A DNA stretch of 64,000 nucleotides from contig JBKBSO010000017.1 of assembly GCA_046291695.1 (NCBI GenBank), positions 1 to 64,000 on the forward strand, read 5' to 3'. This document shows, piece by piece, positions 16,080-24,122 of this stretch. The notes under the pieces are model-generated. The model saw only the letters and a list, made by a program, of their open reading frames with translations, was not told the DNA's origin and searched no databases. Within the stretch, counting starts at the first letter, position 1. Each line of letters starts with the position of its first letter. Both the position numbers and the translations under genes were made by a program. The stretch comes from PNNG01 sp046291695 (GTDB taxonomy: Bacteria; Bacteroidota; Bacteroidia; UBA7662).

Positions 16080-18428
16080 ATGAAATTGAAGCAGTTGGTC
16101 GCATTAACGGGCTTGGTTGTTTGTTGCTTAACAACTTCGATACAAGCCCAGGAAAATCCAACCAACCGACAGTTGGTGCTACAAGCGTTTTGGTGGGATT
16201 ACTGGAACAGCAATTACCCCAATGGTTGGGCGAATTATCTCACCGAAATGGCGCCTCGTTTTCGTGAAATGGGGGTTGATGCCATATGGATTCCGCCCAC
16301 CATAAAAAATCAGGCACAAAATGGAGTGGGGTATGCGCCCTTCGATCATTATGATTTAGGTGACAAGTTTCAGAAAGGCTTTTTAAAAACGCGTTTGGGC
16401 GATAAGGATGAGTTGTTGCGCATGATGGCGGTAATGAAAGCCAATGGGATTGATGTGATTCAAGACATTGTTTTAAACCACCTAAATGGGGCTGGGAGTG
16501 CGAATGGTTCGGGAGGACAAGACCCTGCTGCCTTGGATGATGGCAGTACGCAGCGGTTTAAAAACTTTAGGTACGTAAGTTATCTCACGCCTGCCCGGAA
16601 CGAAACGGCGGCCAATTATTTAGCGCGTTCGGGTCGTTTTTCAAAAAATTGGCAAAATTTTTATCCAAATCCGGGCAATCCTTGCTGTACCAATCCTATC
16701 AATTCGGTTTGGTGGGGGCCTGATGTTAGTTACGAAGCCAATGCCTTTGGGTTAAGCAGTAATGCTATTTATAATCCAGCGCAATATTCGGAGTATATGC
16801 GCACCGAAATGCGCAACTGGATTATTTGGAATAAGAAGCAGATGGGTTGGGATGGGGTTCGATTAGATGCTGTTAAGCACTTTCCGAATTACATTACGGA
16901 AGATTATTTGTGGAATTTACAATTTGGTTCCCTATGGGCCAGCGGTGGAAATGATATGTTTGCCGTTGGGGAGTGGGTAGGAGGGGCCTCGGAATTAGAT
17001 GCCTGGGCTGCTGCTGTTCAAAATCGGGCAGGAACCTTTGATTTTGCGTTGCGCAATGCGTTAACCGGCATCGTTTCGGGCAATGGTAATTTCAATATTG
17101 GTACGGTACCCAATTTTCAGCAGCAAAACCGGAGCCGAACTGTTCCATTTGTAAACAATCATGACACTTTTAGGCCGCAATTAAGTGCACAGGGTAATTA
17201 TACCGGCTGGAATTTGGGAGACCAGCTTGGACCGCATATTGAGCCTAACGATGGGCGTTTGAGTGTGCTGTATGCCATTATTATGGCGGTAGATGGTGCT
17301 CCACAGATTTTTTACGAAGATTTATTTAACATAGGCTATTTGGGCAATCGATTTAGTCATCAGCCGACTGTGGATAGCACTTTGCCTGCTCGAAGCGATA
17401 TAGAAAACCTGATGTGGTGTCACCAGCACTTACGATTTAAGGATGGTGCTTACCTGGTTCGTTGGCAAGCTCCGGATGCCTTGGTTATTGAACGTTCGGC
17501 CAAGGCCTTAATTGCTGTTAATGATCATTGGAGCCAGTGGCAAAACTTAACAGGGGTTCAAACCAATTGGACAGATGGTACGGTGTTGGTGGATTACAGC
17601 GGGGCGAGTGCTGGAACCCGTACGGTATATGGGGGAGGATTGGCAGATATTGCTATTCCGCCTTGTAATGGCAGCGCGCCTAATGGTCGTCGGGGTTACA
17701 GTGTATGGGCACCACAAGGGATCACGGCCAATTACAGCCGCCAGCCCCGCCGGATTACCCAGGAGTGGGAAATGGATAATGACTTGGGGGATATGGATGC
17801 CCGGGGCTTGCAGCAAGGGGGGAGCACACCGAACAACAGTACCGAATGCCGGGTGGTAGGCCGTGTATTTGCGGCCCTTGGCGAACCCATAGAAGTAGAG
17901 CTTTACCCGAACGACAGTCTGTGGTCGCTTACGCTCATTTTGCTCGACAACAACTGTATGCCCATTGATTCGGTAAGTGGAGCTGGGGTGTTGATGTTGA
18001 ATCATGTGCCTGCCTATTCGGGCTGGTACACCTTACGCATACGAAATACTACAGCCAATCAGCTTGGGCAGAAATGTTGGGTAAAAGTTACTTATCAGGC
18101 TCCGGCTGTGGTACAAACCAATACACCTAAGCAAAAATGTGCTTGTGTAAGTGGTTTATATACATCAGTGCAAGAGGTAGGGACTGAATCCCTGGCGGTT
18201 CGGGTATTTCCCAACCCGGCTTCTGACTTTGTACATTTGGTGATGGAGGAGACCGACTGGCAACTTTGCCAGATCAGGGATATGCAGGGCCGTTTGTTAC
18301 GGACTGAAGCGCTCGAACCAGCACGGAATGAGGTTCGTATTTCACTTGAAGGATTACCTTCGGGGGTTTACTTGGTTGAAGTTCGCAGGCTCAGTGGAAG
18401 TAGTGTGCATAAGCTAATTAAGCAATAG
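16080..18428 (+). CDS. Secreted GH13 alpha-amylase with T9SS sorting domain
   Basis: An exported glycoside hydrolase that probably cuts alpha-1,4-glucans. After a signal peptide (about 1-24, ending SIQAQ) comes a GH13 barrel with the catalytic triad: nucleophile D in GVRLDAVKHF (near 261), acid/base E in AVGEWVGG (near 299), and the third aspartate in NNHDTFRP (near 361). The last 75 residues (FPNPASDFVHL to SSVHKLIKQ) are a type A T9SS sorting domain, so the enzyme should cross the outer membrane by type IX secretion and be surface-bound or released. I placed the start at 16080, since 13 extra upstream residues precede the basic start of the signal peptide. DUF1543 follows after three bases. 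Confidence 0.92.
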   Translation: MKLKQLVALTGLVVCCLTTSIQAQENPTNRQLVLQAFWWDYWNSNYPNGWANYLTEMAPRFREMGVDAIWIPPTIKNQAQNGVGYAPFDHYDLGDKFQKGFLKTRLGDKDELLRMMAVMKANGIDVIQDIVLNHLNGAGSANGSGGQDPAALDDGSTQRFKNFRYVSYLTPARNETAANYLARSGRFSKNWQNFYPNPGNPCCTNPINSVWWGPDVSYEANAFGLSSNAIYNPAQYSEYMRTEMRNWIIWNKKQMGWDGVRLDAVKHFPNYITEDYLWNLQFGSLWASGGNDMFAVGEWVGGASELDAWAAAVQNRAGTFDFALRNALTGIVSGNGNFNIGTVPNFQQQNRSRTVPFVNNHDTFRPQLSAQGNYTGWNLGDQLGPHIEPNDGRLSVLYAIIMAVDGAPQIFYEDLFNIGYLGNRFSHQPTVDSTLPARSDIENLMWCHQHLRFKDGAYLVRWQAPDALVIERSAKALIAVNDHWSQWQNLTGVQTNWTDGTVLVDYSGASAGTRTVYGGGLADIAIPPCNGSAPNGRRGYSVWAPQGITANYSRQPRRITQEWEMDNDLGDMDARGLQQGGSTPNNSTECRVVGRVFAALGEPIEVELYPNDSLWSLTLILLDNNCMPIDSVSGAGVLMLNHVPAYSGWYTLRIRNTTANQLGQKCWVKVTYQAPAVVQTNTPKQKCACVSGLYTSVQEVGTESLAVRVFPNPASDFVHLVMEETDWQLCQIRDMQGRLLRTEALEPARNEVRISLEGLPSGVYLVEVRRLSGSSVHKLIKQ

Positions 18429-18431
18429 TGC

Positions 18432-19001
18432 ATGGCCGAAAATCCGAGCTTATTTTTTGCCCTAATTGGCTGTACACCAGCCGGTAGGCACACGGAGCAG
18501 CATGATGTTTTTGCTGGAATTGCGCCTAGTTTAGAGGCGTTGGTCCCTGAGATGAAGGCCTTTTGGCCAGAAGCTCAAGGCAAATTGCATTTAGATGCCT
18601 GGCGTGAAGTAAAGCAGGTTGATGGCTACGATGTTAAACTTTTGGCAAAAGGTAGTAAAACAGCAGCGGCATTGAAGCAACTTTGGTTTGTGAACCTGGG
18701 GGGTTACCAAAGCGGCTGGTTCGAAGAGCTGCATTGCAAGTTATTGTTGGTAGCCTCAAGCAAGGCAGAAGCCGTAGCAAAGGCCAAAAAAAGCGATTTT
18801 TACCAACAAATGAGTATCAAGGGTGGCGCCTCGCATATTGATGATCAATGGCTGGTAGAGGCCGATGAGGTGCTTCCAGTAACATCGTTGTTAAGTGCCC
18901 GGGCAGCCGCTGAATGGGATTTGGTGCTGGAGCCAGCTACGCAGCTGAGGGAGGATGAATTACATATCGGATATTTTAAAATAAGTAAGTTAGGAGCATA
19001 A
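18432..19001 (+). CDS. DUF1543-family protein
   Basis: A 189-residue cytoplasmic protein of unknown function. The family start is recognisable: FFALIGCTPAGRHTEQHDVFAGI, then WPEAQGKLHLDAWREV, with a second half that repeats the pattern (FVNLGGYQSGWFEELH). It lies three bases behind the amylase gene and is probably cotranscribed with it, though nothing suggests a shared function. Confidence 0.8.
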   Translation: MAENPSLFFALIGCTPAGRHTEQHDVFAGIAPSLEALVPEMKAFWPEAQGKLHLDAWREVKQVDGYDVKLLAKGSKTAAALKQLWFVNLGGYQSGWFEELHCKLLLVASSKAEAVAKAKKSDFYQQMSIKGGASHIDDQWLVEADEVLPVTSLLSARAAAEWDLVLEPATQLREDELHIGYFKISKLGA

Positions 19002-19003
19002 AA

Positions 19004-19026
19004 AAAGGCGGCTCATCGCCGCCTTT
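19004..19026 (-). terminator. Intrinsic terminator after the MORN/YwqK-like gene
   Basis: AAAGGCGGC (19004-19012) pairs with GCCGCCTTT (19018-19026) around five bases. On the minus strand the stem is followed by six T, on the plus strand by only three, so it mainly serves the minus-strand gene but may also slow the DUF1543 transcript. Confidence 0.8.
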
Positions 19027-19042
19027 GGATGGCATGGTAAAG

Positions 19043-19524
19043 TTATTTGCCTTGCACATTGGTGCTTTCAGGCTCCAGCGCTTTACGCTCTTTCACTTTG
19101 CCGTGCTCGTCGTACATGGCCCATTCACCTACGGCTTCTCCGTTTTTGTACGTCAACTTATAGCGGAGGTTACCTTGGTTGTCCCATACTAACCACTCGC
19201 CATCTTTATTGCCGTTGTTGAAGTGGGCTGTGCTTATCAATTTTCCGTTTTCATCGTAATTCGACCAACTGCCATGCTTTTTACCTGCCAGGTAATAGCT
19301 ATTTCTCGCAGCTCGCCATTGGTATGAAATCGGTTGATTTTTCCTTCTGCTTTGCCTGCTATAAATTCTATTTCAGCGGTTTTGATACCATTTTCATCGT
19401 AACTCACCTTTAGCCCGGTAAAGGCTTCAGTTTGGCTGCCTGATGGAATTAAAACCGTTTGTTGCGCGTTTGCCGCAAAGCTGATACAAATTACGGTAAA
19501 CACCGCTGCCATGATTCTTCTCAT
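19043..19524 (-). pseudogene. Frameshifted secreted MORN/YwqK-like repeat protein
   Basis: Two reading frames together encode one protein. The first (start 19524, good ribosome site GGAGGCGAT) has a signal peptide ending NAQ and repeats such as YDENGIKTAEIEF and GKAEGKINRFHTNG; it runs out of frame after GELREIA. The other frame carries on smoothly with SYYLAGKKHGSWSNYDENG, then GNKDGEWLVWDNQG and GEAVGEWAMYDEHG, to the stop at 19043. The switch lies at about 19295-19306 and corresponds to one missing base. The repeats are of the MORN/YwqK type that occurs in secreted Bacteroidota proteins; the label 'antitoxin' given to some of them is not supported here. Either a real inactivating mutation or a sequencing error. 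Confidence 0.8.
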
Positions 19525-19547
19525 ATCGCCTCCTCGTTTTGTTAATT

Positions 19548-19555
19548 CAAAGTTA
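19548..19555 (-). promoter_or_regulatory. -7 element before the MORN/YwqK-like gene
   Basis: On the minus strand the bases read TAACTTTG, an exact TAnnTTTG match 23 bases before the ATG at 19524. No clear -33 TTTG accompanies it. Confidence 0.5.
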
Positions 19556-19697
19556 ACCAAATATTAACTGAATGTTAACTAAAGGCTATATTAAATTTTT
19601 TTAAACGATCAATGAATGTGTATTTATCTGATTATCAGCGTTAAATAAATTTGTCGGGAAGCTTTCTGAAACAAGCAAAACACAGTATCTTGTTAAC

Positions 19698-19823
19698 ATG
19701 CAAACGAGAACACCCCCTTGGCTCAAAAAGTTAGGCTGGGCAGGCTTTTTATTTTTTCTGATAAAAGGCCTGATTTGGCTGGCTATTTTTTATGGCTTGG
19801 GTAATTGGTTGTTTGCCGATTGA
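19698..19823 (+). CDS. Small single-pass membrane protein (41 residues)
   Basis: An open frame of 41 residues with a basic, proline-containing start (MQTRTPPWLKKLGW) and one hydrophobic helix (about residues 15-38) ending in NWLFAD. The positive-inside pattern and the helix length look like a genuine membrane miniprotein. Function unknown. Its last 34 bases overlap the 3' end of the convergent SDR gene. No family could be named with certainty; the call rests on amino-acid pattern. Confidence 0.5.
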   Translation: MQTRTPPWLKKLGWAGFLFFLIKGLIWLAIFYGLGNWLFAD

Positions 19824-20803
19824 AGGGTGCTGGCTGCACCTTCGGCGAGGGTACTTTGCAGGGGGTGGTAGCTAAATTGGGGTAGTACTTCACAGATGGC
19901 TGTGCCACCAAATTTCTTGTGGGCAAAGGCTGATCGCATGGTTTCGCGACTGATGAAAATTCGTTTTCCGATAATTTTCGACCAAAATGCATTGGTACGC
20001 CAAGCCAAACTGCCCATCCATTTGCGAGCCCGCCAACGTACCGGCTTTTTATTGAATACGGCGGCCATGCCGTCAAAAAGCTTTTTATACGATAGGTTAT
20101 GGGCATTTAGGATAAACCGTTTGCCCGTAAGCTGTTGTTGGTGAAGCATGATCATGGCTTTTGCTACATCGCGTACATCTACAAAGCCGGTGGCCCCCGG
20201 ACTGTAAAACCGCAAGCCTTCGTACACTTTCCGGAACAGTTGGTTACTTCCGCTTTCTACCTTCCCGGGTCCTAAAATTACAGAAGGATTTACCACAATC
20301 ACTTCCAGTCCTTCCTCCATTCCCCGCCAAACTTCCATTTCGCTATAAAATTTCGAAATGGCATAGTTAGAATTGTTTTTGTCGGTTTTCCAACTGGCTT
20401 GTTCGTCAATAAGCAGGCCGGGCTCTGCCGCCTGGCCCAGGGCAGCAATGCTGCTTACATGCACCAAACGTTTTACATCCAGATGCAAGGCTGCATTTAC
20501 CACATTGGCCGTACCCCGTATGTTTACAGCAAACATGGCTTCTCGCTCGCGCGGATCGTATGAAATAAAGGCCGCACAATGAAAAATGGTTTCTATGCCG
20601 TTAAGAGCCTGTTCTATTGAAAAATAATCCGTAACGTCGCCCTGAACGATTTCTAAGGCTGAAATAGCAGCAGGGCTAAGTATGCCGTGTTGTCCGAGTC
20701 GGGCTGTATTTCGGCAAAGCACACGAATGGTTGCACCTGTTTCGAGCAGTTGCGACACGAGATGTTCGCCTACAAATCCGGTTGCTCCGGTTACCAGTAT
20801 CAT
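19790..20803 (-). CDS. NAD(P)-dependent extended short-chain dehydrogenase/epimerase
   Basis: A cytoplasmic oxidoreductase or epimerase of the extended SDR class. The Rossmann glycine motif TGATGFVGEH is at residues 5-14, and the catalytic Y-x3-K is in NYAISKFYSE (near 147-151), with the serine upstream in VHVSSIAALG. It resembles dihydroflavonol reductase-like members; the substrate cannot be deduced. Its start overlaps the anmK stop by four bases (ATGA), placing it last in an OmpA-AnmK-SDR operon. Confidence 0.88.
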   Translation of the reverse strand: MILVTGATGFVGEHLVSQLLETGATIRVLCRNTARLGQHGILSPAAISALEIVQGDVTDYFSIEQALNGIETIFHCAAFISYDPREREAMFAVNIRGTANVVNAALHLDVKRLVHVSSIAALGQAAEPGLLIDEQASWKTDKNNSNYAISKFYSEMEVWRGMEEGLEVIVVNPSVILGPGKVESGSNQLFRKVYEGLRFYSPGATGFVDVRDVAKAMIMLHQQQLTGKRFILNAHNLSYKKLFDGMAAVFNKKPVRWRARKWMGSLAWRTNAFWSKIIGKRIFISRETMRSAFAHKKFGGTAICEVLPQFSYHPLQSTLAEGAASTLQSANNQLPKP

Positions 20804-21873
20804 CTGAATGCGTGAATAAGGGTGCCTGCACTGTGATCGCGACTAGCGCCGGTGACAGTACGCAACACGTTTATGTGCCCAAGATAGCGCAACAAGCCTA
20901 AAAAGCCGAAGATTAATGCTTCCTTTTGTTCGATTATTTCGGTTTCGGCCAATTCGATTTTTAAGGGCGTAGCCATCGCAATGCAGTCGCATAAAAATTG
21001 ATTGTAGGCTCCTCCACCGCTAATGAGCACGCTAGCCGAAGCGGGTAAGGCAATCAGGCTCTTTCCGATGCGATGGCTCAAATGCAAACTCCAACTGTGC
21101 ATGATATCGGCGGGGGATGCATCAAAACTTTCTAATATCGGCAGGATCATTTGCTCGAAATACTCGCGGCCCAGCGAAGGCAAAGGCTTTTGCTGATATA
21201 GGGGAAGTGCTTCAAGTTGCGCTAACAAAGCCGGAATTGGCTTTCCGGAGGCGGCTATTTGTCCTCCTTCATCAAACTCCCGGCCAAGTTGCCGACTGAA
21301 ATGGTTGAATACCATATTGCACGCAGCAATGTCGTGCGCAATCCGATTACCCTTTATGTCCATCGAAATATTGGCGATTCCCCCCAGGTTTAGGCAAGCC
21401 GTATATTTCGAAAAAAGCAGGGCATCGCCTATGGGTACCAAGGGCGCCCCTTCACCGCCTAGTTGCACATCGAGCGTGCGGAAATCAGACACTACAGGTA
21501 ATTGTAGCGTTGCTGCCAAAGCAGCAGCCTGGCCTATCTGGCAGCTTAGCCCACGATTGGGCTCGTGAAATACCGTGTGGCCATGACTGCTGATGAGCAA
21601 AGGAGGGCACGCTACATCGGCTAAAAAGCGAGTAACTTCCTGCGCAAAATGGCGACCCAAATCAGCATCGAGCTGCATGAGCGCCCGCCCGCTGAGGAGA
21701 TGGGCCTGCAGTAAACGCTCCTGCCAATCGGGGGTAAAGGCGCTACTATGCGATTTTTCGATTTCATATGCCCAGCCCAAATCGGTTTTACAGAAACGGG
21801 CCAGACATAAGTCCAGCCCGTCGCATGAGGTGCCCGACATGAGGCCCAATACCCGCCAGCTGCCTGTTTGCAT
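20800..21873 (-). CDS. anmK: Anhydro-N-acetylmuramic acid kinase
   Basis: Converts 1,6-anhydro-MurNAc from cell-wall turnover to MurNAc-6-phosphate using ATP, a step of peptidoglycan recycling. The N-terminal GLMSGTSCDGLD (10-21) is the family's phosphate-binding motif; LNLGGIANIS, the catalytic aspartate region and VLISGGGAYN are also present. Length (357) is normal. It shares its first base with the stop of the OmpA-like gene and overlaps the SDR by four bases. Confidence 0.95.
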   Translation of the reverse strand: MQTGSWRVLGLMSGTSCDGLDLCLARFCKTDLGWAYEIEKSHSSAFTPDWQERLLQAHLLSGRALMQLDADLGRHFAQEVTRFLADVACPPLLISSHGHTVFHEPNRGLSCQIGQAAALAATLQLPVVSDFRTLDVQLGGEGAPLVPIGDALLFSKYTACLNLGGIANISMDIKGNRIAHDIAACNMVFNHFSRQLGREFDEGGQIAASGKPIPALLAQLEALPLYQQKPLPSLGREYFEQMILPILESFDASPADIMHSWSLHLSHRIGKSLIALPASASVLISGGGAYNQFLCDCIAMATPLKIELAETEIIEQKEALIFGFLGLLRYLGHINVLRTVTGASRDHSAGTLIHAFR

Positions 21874-22835
21874 CAGTTGCTGTCGATAATGCGAAACAGA
21901 TCGTCTAAACGAGGCGTAAGGATAATTTCAGTTCGGCGATTTTTCGCACGGGCCTCTGCGGTTTTGGCCGGATCGAGGGGCATGTGTTTACCTCTGCCCG
22001 CCGCTGTGATTCGTGCCGGGTCTATTTTCTGGTTATCGGTGATGATTTTTACGATGGTGGTGGCCCGGCGCACGCTCAGGTCCCAGTTTACTTCGTCGCT
22101 GCCCTGATCGTCGGTATGTCCTTCTACCATGATGCTGATGTCGGGATTGGTTTCGAGTACCTTCGCCAGTTCGGTAATGGCCTGGCGGCCACGTGGATCG
22201 ACCGTAGCGCTACCTGTTTTAAAAAGTAATTGTTCCGACAAAGACACATATACTTTACCATTCTTTTCAACCACGGTAAGTCCGCTGTTTTGGAAGCCCA
22301 GCAAGGCCTGAGCTACCGCATCCCGAAGTTTTTTTACCACGGCATCTTTGGCGTCGAGGGTGGCTTGCAGTTCATTTACCTTTTTTTCGCGCGCTTCTAA
22401 ATCGGTTTGAAGGGCGGTAAGCCGGGTTTCGAGTTGAGCTAATTCACCCTCTTTGCGTTTTACCAGCAATTCATTTTGTTTGAGTTCGCGCGCGAGGCGT
22501 GCATTTTCAGTCATGCTGTTGTTGGCTATGGTTTCATTGGTTTTGAGCAGTTCATCGAACTGTTGGTTCAGGCTTTTGATACGTTGCTGTGCCTGGCGAA
22601 TTTCGAGCCCTGCTGCTGCAGTATCGTTTTCGAGTGAAGCCTTTTCGGCACGCAGGGTTTCGAGTTCGGTACTCAGGGCGTCGTGCTGACCGGTGAGTGT
22701 TTCAAACTTTTGGTTGAGTTGCTGACTTTCGCGTGCGAAGCGGTCGCGTTCGCTAACTACAGCATCGTGTTGTTTTTGGCTCACGCAGGCAGTTAAGCTG
22801 CTCAGCAGGGCGATACTCAGGAGTAGGTGCTTCAT
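21873..22835 (-). CDS. OmpA-like lipoprotein with a long coiled coil
   Basis: A probable outer-membrane lipoprotein that binds peptidoglycan. The lipobox LTAC puts the acylated cysteine at residue 17. Residues 25-185 are a heptad-rich coiled coil (repeats of the form LETLRAEKASLEND), and 195-315 an OmpA C-terminal domain with VEGHTDDQGS and the diaminopimelate-binding segment including AKNRRTEIILTP. It could bridge the outer membrane and cell wall. It heads the operon with anmK, so a cell-wall theme is shared by the two genes. A near-consensus -7 element (TAATATTG on the minus strand, 22869-22876) lies upstream. Confidence 0.9.
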   Translation of the reverse strand: MKHLLLSIALLSSLTACVSQKQHDAVVSERDRFARESQQLNQKFETLTGQHDALSTELETLRAEKASLENDTAAAGLEIRQAQQRIKSLNQQFDELLKTNETIANNSMTENARLARELKQNELLVKRKEGELAQLETRLTALQTDLEAREKKVNELQATLDAKDAVVKKLRDAVAQALLGFQNSGLTVVEKNGKVYVSLSEQLLFKTGSATVDPRGRQAITELAKVLETNPDISIMVEGHTDDQGSDEVNWDLSVRRATTIVKIITDNQKIDPARITAAGRGKHMPLDPAKTAEARAKNRRTEIILTPRLDDLFRIIDSN

Positions 22836-22884
22836 TTTGGTGGATTGAATTTTAGGCAGTTGCTAGTGCAATATTAGTGCTTAT

Positions 22885-24090
22885 TTAAAAGAAGTCGTGG
22901 CTGTGTGGGTATCTTTCGAACCAAACTGTTTTTACCATATTGGCGAGCCTATCACGCAATTCGTCGATATTTATTTTGTCGGCTGCGGAAATAAAAATAC
23001 AATTCCCTGAGCTGCGTGCCATCCAGCTTTTTTCGAGGCTGGCGATGGGCGGGTGTGCTTCGAGGAATTCGGGTTCGTCGTGGTGTGCCTGGCGTGCGGC
23101 TTCCCAGCGGTCGATTTTATTAAAAACCGTAAGTATGGTTTTATCGCCGGCATTTATATCCCGTAAGGTTTCGAGCACCACGTCCATTTGTTCTTCGAAA
23201 TTGGGATGCGAAAGGTCAACCACGTGCAGCAGGATGTCGCTTTCGCGTACTTCATCGAGGGTGCTCTTAAAGGATTCGACCAGGTGGTGGGGTAATTTGC
23301 GGATAAAGCCAACCGTATCGGAGAGTAAGAAAGGGGTATGGTTTACCACTACTTTGCGTACCGTTGCATCGAGGGTAGCAAACAGTTTGTTTTCGGCAAA
23401 TACTTCCGACTTACTCAGCAAGTTCATGAGTGTCGATTTGCCTACGTTGGTATAACCTACCAGGGCCACGCGGATGCTTTTGCCCCGATTTTTACGCTGG
23501 GTAGCATTTTGCTGGTCGATTTGCTTGAGCCTTTCTTTGAGCAGGCTGATGCGGTTCCGGATAATCCGTCGGTCGGTTTCGATTTCTTTTTCCCCCGGGC
23601 CTTTCATGCCGATACCGCCTTTTTGTTTGCTCAGGTGCGTCCACATGCGGGTAAGACGGGGCAGGAGGTATTCGTGTTGTGCGAGTTCTACCTGAGTTTT
23701 CGCCTGTGCGGTTTGGGCCCTTGAGGCGAAGATGTCGAGGATGAGCGTACTTCTATCGAGCAGTTTAACACGGGCCTCGAGCGGATCGGGGTTAAAAACC
23801 TTTTCGATATTACGCATTTGTGAGGCACTCAGCTCGTCATCTACCAGAACAAGGTCGATTTCGTTGGCGCGGACATATATTTCGATCTCTTCGAGCTTAC
23901 CGCTGCCCACATAGGTACGTGGGTCGGGTTTGTCGAGCCGTTGAACAAAACGAGCGCGGGTGATGGCGCCGGCGGTTTCGGCCAGAAAGGCGAGTTCGTC
24001 GAGGTATTCGGTGGCTTTTTCTTCGGGTTGCTGCCGGGTGATGAGGCCCACCAGTACGGCAGTTTCCTTTTTGATGAGGTTTTGGTGCAT
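22885..24090 (-). CDS. hflX: Ribosome-associated GTPase HflX
   Basis: A translational GTPase that splits stalled ribosomes. The N-terminal HflX domain (about 1-190) contains YVGSGKLEEI and GIGMKGPGEKEIE; the G domain has G1 GYTNVGKST (near 210-218), switch II DTVGFIRKLPHHLVESFKSTL and NKID. Length (401) is usual for Bacteroidota. It lies 49 bases before the OmpA-like gene on the same strand and 32 bases after radA; a 7-of-8 -7 match overlies its leader (24099-24106). Confidence 0.95.
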   Translation of the reverse strand: MHQNLIKKETAVLVGLITRQQPEEKATEYLDELAFLAETAGAITRARFVQRLDKPDPRTYVGSGKLEEIEIYVRANEIDLVLVDDELSASQMRNIEKVFNPDPLEARVKLLDRSTLILDIFASRAQTAQAKTQVELAQHEYLLPRLTRMWTHLSKQKGGIGMKGPGEKEIETDRRIIRNRISLLKERLKQIDQQNATQRKNRGKSIRVALVGYTNVGKSTLMNLLSKSEVFAENKLFATLDATVRKVVVNHTPFLLSDTVGFIRKLPHHLVESFKSTLDEVRESDILLHVVDLSHPNFEEQMDVVLETLRDINAGDKTILTVFNKIDRWEAARQAHHDEPEFLEAHPPIASLEKSWMARSSGNCIFISAADKINIDELRDRLANMVKTVWFERYPHSHDFF

Positions 24091-24122
24091 ATGATTTGCA
24101 AAAATCGTGTAAATCAGCCGAC

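Noticed and set aside
19043..19524. YwqK-type antitoxin of a toxin-antitoxin pair
   Set aside because: The protein has a signal peptide, is frameshifted and has no toxin gene beside it. MORN-like repeats are common in secreted Bacteroidota proteins.
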